Part shown: in pieces, positions 21,432 through 26,184 of the stretch
How the letters are laid out: each line of letters begins with the position of its first letter
Position numbering within the stretch: the first letter of the stretch is position 1
DNA from: Bacillota bacterium
GTDB taxonomy: Bacteria > Bacillota > Clostridia > Oscillospirales > Ruminococcaceae
Reading direction: 5' to 3'
Assembly (NCBI GenBank): GCA_023415575.1
Contig: JAEZKF010000011.1
Location: 1-26,184 of the forward strand
Length of the DNA: 26,184 nt
Position numbers and translations under genes: made by a program
The notes under the pieces: model-generated
What the model was told of the DNA's origin: nothing
Databases searched by the model: none
The model's input: the letters and a program-made list of their open reading frames with translations, nothing else

Positions 21432-22730
21432 ATGGGCTATGACTTTGACACATTAAAGGTTCAGGCAGGCTACAACGCGGCAGACCACAACAACGCCGTG
21501 TCAGTTCCAATCTATCAAACAACAGCTTTTGCGCTCGGAGACACCTATCGCGCTGATAGGCTGTTCTCCTTTTCGGAAGACGACCCGATTTACACGCGCC
21601 TATCAAACCCCACAGTGGACGTTTTGGAAAAGCGCATCTCGGCGCTTCACGGTGCGTCTGGGGCCATCGCGCTTGCGTCAGGTATGGCGGCTGTCTCCTA
21701 CACCCTGCTTAACGCAGCAGGAAAGGGCGGGCGGATTCTAAGCACAGCCCGTCTTTACGGCGGAACGCTAGATAGCTACGGGCACCTGCTGCCCGACCTC
21801 GGGGTTGAGTTTGATATTGTCGAAAACCCCGACGACCCGAGCGAGTTTGAAAAGAAAATCACCCCCGATACCAAGGCGATCTTTATCGAGAGCCTCACCA
21901 ATCCGTTTGCAACAATACCCGATTTTGACGCAATCGCCGAGATTGCCCATTCCCACGGCATACCCTTGATTGTGGATAACACACTGGCTACCCCGTATCT
22001 CTTTAACCCCTTTGAGCACGGGGCGGACGTTGTGGTCTACTCGGCAACCAAGGGACTTTCCGGTCACGGCAACGTCATTGCGGGCCTTGTGGTGGAAAGC
22101 GGACGGTTTAATTATGCAAACGGAAACTTCCCTCACTTTGAAAAGCCCTTGTGGTTCTTGCGGGATGAGAACGATACCGAGCGCAGCATCCTTGATGTGT
22201 TTGCGCAAACCCCGTTTACCGGCAGGCTGAGGGCAATCCACCTTAACTATCTCGGGGCGGCACTTAGCCCCTTTGATGCCTATCTTGTTCTAATCGGGCT
22301 TGAGACCCTCTCCGAGCGGGTGGCAAAGCAGGTAGCAAACGCAAGGGCGGTTCTTGATTACCTTGAAAAGAGCCCCTACGTCAGCTGGATTCGCTACCCC
22401 TATGCACAGGGCAGTAAATACAGAGAACTCGCAGACCGCTATTTCCCCAAGGGAGCGGGCGCAATCCTTTCCTTTGGTTTTCGGGGTACGGAGGAGCAGA
22501 AGAGGAAGTTCCTTGCCGCCACCAAGGTGTTCGGGTATCAGGCGAATATCGGCGATGCCCGTTCCCTGATTATCAATCCCGCCCAGACCACCCATGTGGA
22601 GCTCACCAAAGACCAGCGCGATCTTGTAGGTCTCGGCATCGAAACCATCCGGCTGTCACTGGGCTTGGAAAGCGCGAAGGACTTAATCGCCGACCTCGAG
22701 CAGGCATTTGAAACAGCGTTTGGAGAATAA
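21432..22730 (+). CDS. metY: O-acetylhomoserine sulfhydrylase
   Basis: This encodes 432 aa. It is a PLP enzyme of the Cys/Met metabolism family in its longer form (about 430 aa), typical of O-acetylhomoserine aminocarboxypropyltransferase. It joins O-acetylhomoserine to sulfide (giving homocysteine) or methanethiol (giving methionine directly). It has DTLKVQAGYNAADHNNAVSV at the start, YTRLSNPTVDVLEKR, ALASGMAAVSYTLL, VDNTLATPYLFNPFEHGADVVVYS with Lys207 in SATKGLSGHGN, and PAQTTHVELTKDQ near the end. GGGGAAGG precedes the ATG. Placement directly upstream of nitrogenase-like genes mirrors mar loci, where it consumes the methanethiol released. Confidence 0.93.
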   Translation: MGYDFDTLKVQAGYNAADHNNAVSVPIYQTTAFALGDTYRADRLFSFSEDDPIYTRLSNPTVDVLEKRISALHGASGAIALASGMAAVSYTLLNAAGKGGRILSTARLYGGTLDSYGHLLPDLGVEFDIVENPDDPSEFEKKITPDTKAIFIESLTNPFATIPDFDAIAEIAHSHGIPLIVDNTLATPYLFNPFEHGADVVVYSATKGLSGHGNVIAGLVVESGRFNYANGNFPHFEKPLWFLRDENDTERSILDVFAQTPFTGRLRAIHLNYLGAALSPFDAYLVLIGLETLSERVAKQVANARAVLDYLEKSPYVSWIRYPYAQGSKYRELADRYFPKGAGAILSFGFRGTEEQKRKFLAATKVFGYQANIGDARSLIINPAQTTHVELTKDQRDLVGLGIETIRLSLGLESAKDLIADLEQAFETAFGE

Positions 22731-22735
22731 AAGAC

Positions 22736-23230
22736 ATGAGTAAAACGGAGTTTACGATTCGAAAGGCAGTAAGAGAGGACGCCGAGTTCATCCTCACCAT
22801 GATACATGAACTCGCCAGATACGAAAGGCTGGAAGACCAGATTACAGCAACAGTCGAGGACATCCGTTCGTCCCTGTTTGACAGAAAAGAGGCCGAGGTC
22901 ATTATCGGGCAGGTTGGAGACACGCCGGCGGCCTTTGCCCTGTATTATTACAGCTATTCAACCTTCTTGGGCAGGGCAAACCTCTTTTTAGAGGACCTGT
23001 TCGTCAAGGAGGAGTTTCGCGGCAGGGGGTACGGTAAGGCGATGCTGCAGCATCTTGCGCAAATTGCTACCGAAAACGGGTGCCGCAGGCTTGACTGGCT
23101 GTGTCTTGACTGGAACAGTCCGGCAATCGTCTTTTACAAGGGATTGGGTGCCGAGGTTTTAGATGACCGGCGGGTGTTTCGCATAAGCGGCGAAAGGCTT
23201 ACGGAACTCGCCCAATCCGGCTTACATTAA
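22736..23230 (+). CDS. GNAT N-acetyltransferase, spermidine/thialysine acetyltransferase-like
   Basis: This encodes 164 aa, a complete GNAT domain. FTIRKAVREDAEFILTMIHELA is the usual N-terminus; LFLEDLFVKEEFRGRGYGKAML holds the acetyl-CoA motif (R-G-x-G-x-G/A); DWLCLDWNSPAIVFYKGLGAE is motif B. The combination F-L-E-D-L-F-V and L-D-W-N-x-x-A-I-x-F-Y is typical of the diamine/thialysine acetyltransferase (SSAT) group. It lies 5 bp after metY and 13 bp before the nitrogenase-like pair. The substrate is not known; a thialysine-like or other sulfur-containing amine is an attractive guess because of the setting. Confidence 0.85.
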   Translation: MSKTEFTIRKAVREDAEFILTMIHELARYERLEDQITATVEDIRSSLFDRKEAEVIIGQVGDTPAAFALYYYSYSTFLGRANLFLEDLFVKEEFRGRGYGKAMLQHLAQIATENGCRRLDWLCLDWNSPAIVFYKGLGAEVLDDRRVFRISGERLTELAQSGLH

Positions 23231-23243
23231 CGAGGGGGATAAT

Positions 23244-24719
23244 ATGGCAAAGATCAATCTACAGATACCCGAGGTATCTATCAGAGAAATACGACTGGGT
23301 TCCATCACGGGCTTTCAGGGCGGGGCAGAGGAGCTTGTAAAATGCTTGCGCTGCGGGCTCAAGGACAAAACCCGCTCCTTCTCCCAGTGCCTAGGGTGCT
23401 CTACCACACAGGCGGCCTGTATGGTAATCCTGATTCAGGATGCGGCGGTCATCAGCCACGGGCCGGTGGGATGCTCCTCCTGCTTTCACGAGTTTGCCTT
23501 TACCTATCGGGTAAACTCTCCGCTGCGCGGTGTGGATAAACCGACACAGCGCAAGATTTTCTCTACTAACCTAAAAGAGACCGACACCGTCTACGGCGGG
23601 GCGCAGAAGCTTGCCAAGGGCATTCGCGAGGTGTATGAGCGCACCCATCCAAATGCCATCTTTGTGCTCACAACCTGCGCCGCCGGCATCATCGGCGACG
23701 ATGTGGAGAGCGTGTGCAACGAAGCAGAACATGAGCTGGGTGTGCCCGTTATCGCCATCTTCTGCGAGGGCTTCCGCTCCAAAGTCTGGACCACCGGGTT
23801 TGACGCAAGCTACCACAGCATCGCAAGAAAGCTTATCCAGCCGGCGCGCGAAAGACGCAGCGATATGATTAACGTCATCAACTTCTGGGGTTCGGATGTG
23901 TTTGCCGATTGGTTCGAAGCCTTCGGCGCAAAGCCCAACTACATAACGCCCTACTCGACGGTGGAAAACCTCAGGCGTGCCTCCGAGGCTGCTGCGAGCA
24001 TTCAGATATGCCCGACCTTGGGTTCTTACTTGGGAGCAGCACTAGAGCAGGAGTTCGGTGTACCGGAGATAAAGACCGCACCGCCCTATGGCATCGCCCA
24101 GACGGACAGATGGTTCCGCGAGCTTGGTAAGCTGCTCGGAAAAGAGGAAGAGGCAGAGCGCCTAATCGAGGCAAAAAAGAAGGAGTATCTGCCTCGCATC
24201 CAAGCGCTGAGAGAAAAACTCAAGGGCAAAACCGCCTACGTTACAGCAGGTGCTGCACACGGTCACGCCCTGCTGACATTGCTCGGCGAGCTTGGCATGA
24301 AGGCAACGGGTGCTGCCATCTTCCACCATGACCCCTTATATGACAACGATGATGAGCAGAGTGACCTGCTTGCACACCGCGTAAGGGAGTATGGGGATGT
24401 GCCAAACTTCAATGTCTGCAACAAGCAGGAGTTCGAGCTTGTGAATATGCTCAACCGCCTGCGCCCCGATGTTCTGCTTGCAAGGCACGGCGGCATGACC
24501 CTTTGGGGAGCAAAGCTCGGCATACCCTCCCTCTTAATCGGTGATGAGCACTTCAGCATGGGCTACGAGGGGATTGTGCGCTACGGCGAGCGGATTTTAG
24601 AGACAATCGAGAACGACGAGTTTGTAAAGAACCTAGAAAAGCACGCCATAAACCCCTACACCAAATGGTGGCTCAGTCAGGATCCCTATACCTTTTTGGC
24701 AGGAGGCAGCGAAAAATGA
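23244..24719 (+). CDS. Nitrogenase-like component 1, alpha subunit (NifD/MarD-like)
   Basis: This encodes 491 aa of the NifD/VnfD/BchN superfamily. Three Cys spaced like the P-cluster ligands of NifD are present: Cys52 (CLGCSTT), Cys77 (HGPVGC) and Cys145 (TTCAAGIIGDD). Cys256 (QICPTLGSYLGAAL) falls where NifD has the cofactor-ligand Cys, and His436 (GDEHFSMGYEG) lies in the region of the cofactor His, so a metallocluster in the active site is likely. Extra Cys pairs precede the first ligand (CLRC at 34-37, CLGC at 49-52). GAGGGGG lies before the ATG. NifB, NifE/N and NifH are absent here. With metY next door the best hypothesis is a methylthio-alkane reductase-type enzyme releasing methanethiol; a different group IV nitrogenase-like reductase is possible. 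True dinitrogen fixation is unlikely. Confidence 0.85.
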   Translation: MAKINLQIPEVSIREIRLGSITGFQGGAEELVKCLRCGLKDKTRSFSQCLGCSTTQAACMVILIQDAAVISHGPVGCSSCFHEFAFTYRVNSPLRGVDKPTQRKIFSTNLKETDTVYGGAQKLAKGIREVYERTHPNAIFVLTTCAAGIIGDDVESVCNEAEHELGVPVIAIFCEGFRSKVWTTGFDASYHSIARKLIQPARERRSDMINVINFWGSDVFADWFEAFGAKPNYITPYSTVENLRRASEAAASIQICPTLGSYLGAALEQEFGVPEIKTAPPYGIAQTDRWFRELGKLLGKEEEAERLIEAKKKEYLPRIQALREKLKGKTAYVTAGAAHGHALLTLLGELGMKATGAAIFHHDPLYDNDDEQSDLLAHRVREYGDVPNFNVCNKQEFELVNMLNRLRPDVLLARHGGMTLWGAKLGIPSLLIGDEHFSMGYEGIVRYGERILETIENDEFVKNLEKHAINPYTKWWLSQDPYTFLAGGSEK

Positions 24720-26053
24720 GCACAATCATTGAACAGGAGCGCTTTACATGCGCCATCGGGGCGCTGCAAAGCGTGGTGGCAATCCCCAGGGCGGTGCCCA
24801 TTTTGCACTCCGGCCCCGGCTGCGGAACCATGATACAGGGCTTTTATGAGCGGTCTACCGGTTATGCAGGCGGCAGCACATCTCCCTGCACAAACTTCAG
24901 CGAGCAGGAGGTTGTGTTCGGCGGCATCAACCGCCTGCGCGATATTATCAAAAATACCTACAAGGTGCTGGATACCGATTTGCAGGTGGTGATGACGGGC
25001 TGCACGGCGGGCATTGTGGGCGACGATGTGGAGTCGCTGGTGGATGAATTCCGCAGCGAGGGTAAGCCCATTGTGTCTGTGGAAACGGCGGGTTTTAAAT
25101 GCACCAACTACGAGTCCCATAGCCTTGTGGTCAACGCAATCATCGACCAGTATGTCAGCAGGTTTGAGGATGAAAACCCCGCAAGAAGCGAGAAGAACAC
25201 CGTCAACCTGTTCGCGTCCATCCCCTACCAAGACCCATTTTGGAAGGGCAACCTGCGCGAATACAAGCGCCTGCTGCAGGCAATCGGCCTGAAGGTTCAT
25301 GTGCTGTTTGGCCCGCAGTCGGATGGGGTCGCCGAGTGGCAGCGAATCCCCAGAGCGAACTTTAATGTGCTTGTTTCTCCGTGGTACGGCGAGCCGATTG
25401 TGCAGCATCTAAAGTCGGTCTACGATCAGCCGTACACGCAGTTTTACAACCTCCCGATAGGTGCTAACGAAACCGAGCGGTTTTTGCGTCAGGTCATCGC
25501 CTTTGCCATTGAGCAGGGCGCTGACATCGACATAGAGAAAGCCGAGGCGTTTATCAAGCGCGAGCGCGAGGCCTATTACGAGGAGATTGACAATCTCGCA
25601 ACCTTCCTTTTGGAGTTCCGCTACGGCCTGCCCAACCATGTACATATCCTGCATGATGCGGGTTACGTCGTGGGGCTTTCCAAATTTCTGCTGCATGAAG
25701 TCGGCATCGTGCCGAAGGAGCAGTTCGTTGTAGACGGAACACCCGAACGCTACCAGCCGCATATTGAGGAAGAACTCAAACGCACCTCCGACAAGCGGAC
25801 GATTCCCCTTGTTTTTGAGCCGGATGCGGGCAAAGTACAGGATGCAATTCGAGCCATCCGCCACAACGGCAGAGGACTCATAATCGGCAGCGGGTGGGAT
25901 AAGGAGCTTGCACGCGAGAAGGATTACGATTTCCTTTCCGCCGCAGTACCGTCGCCCTACCGCCTTGTGATGACGACAAACTATGTCGGTTTTTCGGGCG
26001 GGCTGCGTGTGATTGAGGATATTTACGATGCGGTTCTTGCCACATACCGATGA
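24716..26053 (+). CDS. Nitrogenase-like component 1, beta subunit (NifK/MarK-like)
   Basis: This encodes 445 aa. The start is ATG 24716, overlapping the alpha subunit's stop (ATGA), with AGGAGG about 10 nt upstream; a reading from 24665 overlaps further and is not needed. P-cluster-type Cys12 (FTCAIGAL), Cys36 (SGPGCGTM) and Cys96 (TGCTAGIVGDD) are spaced as in NifK, and the SPCTNFSEQEVVFGG segment matches the NifK-type Ser/Glu region. It is shorter than NifK at the N-terminus, as in other nitrogenase-like beta subunits. It would form an alpha2beta2 complex with the preceding protein, reduced by a NifH-like ATPase encoded elsewhere or beyond the right edge. Confidence 0.85.
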   Translation: MSTIIEQERFTCAIGALQSVVAIPRAVPILHSGPGCGTMIQGFYERSTGYAGGSTSPCTNFSEQEVVFGGINRLRDIIKNTYKVLDTDLQVVMTGCTAGIVGDDVESLVDEFRSEGKPIVSVETAGFKCTNYESHSLVVNAIIDQYVSRFEDENPARSEKNTVNLFASIPYQDPFWKGNLREYKRLLQAIGLKVHVLFGPQSDGVAEWQRIPRANFNVLVSPWYGEPIVQHLKSVYDQPYTQFYNLPIGANETERFLRQVIAFAIEQGADIDIEKAEAFIKREREAYYEEIDNLATFLLEFRYGLPNHVHILHDAGYVVGLSKFLLHEVGIVPKEQFVVDGTPERYQPHIEEELKRTSDKRTIPLVFEPDAGKVQDAIRAIRHNGRGLIIGSGWDKELAREKDYDFLSAAVPSPYRLVMTTNYVGFSGGLRVIEDIYDAVLATYR

Positions 26054-26184
26054 TATGAAAAGTCCAATGGTGCTAAGTCAATAGGGAGAGCAAGGAAAAA
26101 TTCAAGAAAAATCAGTAAAAAGCTACCATGCGCGATAAAAACGGCAGCACCAATCTAAGCCCTGCCCGGAAAGCTTTCAAAAAC
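26054..26184. other. Right edge, no supported gene
   Basis: No clear terminator is visible after the nitrogenase-like genes, so the operon may continue. A frame opens at ATG 26128 and runs off the edge (19 codons, MRDKNGSTNLSPARK), but without a good ribosome binding site. The phrase AATGGTGCTAA at 26068-26078 also occurs beside the promoter at 18644-18654. Confidence 0.4.

Noticed and set aside
23244..26053. Nitrogen-fixation nifDK genes
   Set aside because: Context is sulfur metabolism, there is no nifH, nifE, nifN or nifB nearby, and the N-terminal Cys arrangement and overall sequence differ from true NifD/NifK.
1..26184. CRISPR arrays, insertion sequences or prophage genes
   Set aside because: No regularly spaced repeats, transposase, integrase or phage structural protein is seen in any frame.

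Overview
The window looks like chromosome from an anaerobic member of the Bacillota, probably class Clostridia. The evidence is strong AGGAGG-type ribosome binding sites, frequent TTG/GTG starts, sigma-A promoters with 17-bp spacers, lipoprotein signal peptides, an LplB/YtcP-type sugar transporter, MccA/MccB reverse transsulfuration, and oxygen-sensitive nitrogenase-like proteins. The species cannot be named from this sequence.

Layout. Positions 1-4.5 kb are loosely packed and AT-rich: a small acidic lipoprotein-like protein, a cluster of perfect palindromes, an unknown 267-aa protein, a frameshifted small gene, a PASTA-domain lipoprotein and a tRNA-Leu(CAA). Positions 4.5-6.9 kb hold a minus-strand pair of flavodoxin-fold genes diverging from an exonuclease III gene, whose promoter sits inside an inverted repeat. 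Positions 7.3-11.1 kb are a carbohydrate ABC transporter operon (lipoprotein binding protein plus two permeases, no ATPase). Positions 11.4-13.2 kb are a peptidase operon (M20 metallopeptidase and a C39-like cysteine peptidase).

Positions 13.4-26.1 kb form a sulfur-acquisition island of three consecutive transcription units: metNIQ (methionine/sulfur amino acid uptake), mccB-mccA (methionine-to-cysteine reverse transsulfuration), and a seven-gene operon (DUF4418 membrane protein, FtsX-type permease, ABC ATPase, O-acetylhomoserine sulfhydrylase, GNAT acetyltransferase, and two nitrogenase-like component-1 subunits). The last pair beside an O-acetylhomoserine sulfhydrylase resembles the methylthio-alkane reductase arrangement (Mar, known from Rhodospirillum rubrum), which liberates methanethiol for methionine synthesis. 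The reductase component (NifH/MarH-like) is not in the window.

The most striking observation is that each of these three units starts with a short, previously unmarked ORF with a good ribosome binding site that encodes a Cys-rich (in two cases also Met-rich) peptide of 28-36 residues, at 13464-13574, 16275-16361 and 18718-18822. Two are followed by unmistakable intrinsic terminators and the third by a terminator-like hairpin, all before the first structural gene. This is what a family of cysteine-responsive leader-peptide attenuators would look like, coordinating methionine import, Met-to-Cys conversion and organosulfur scavenging in one locus.
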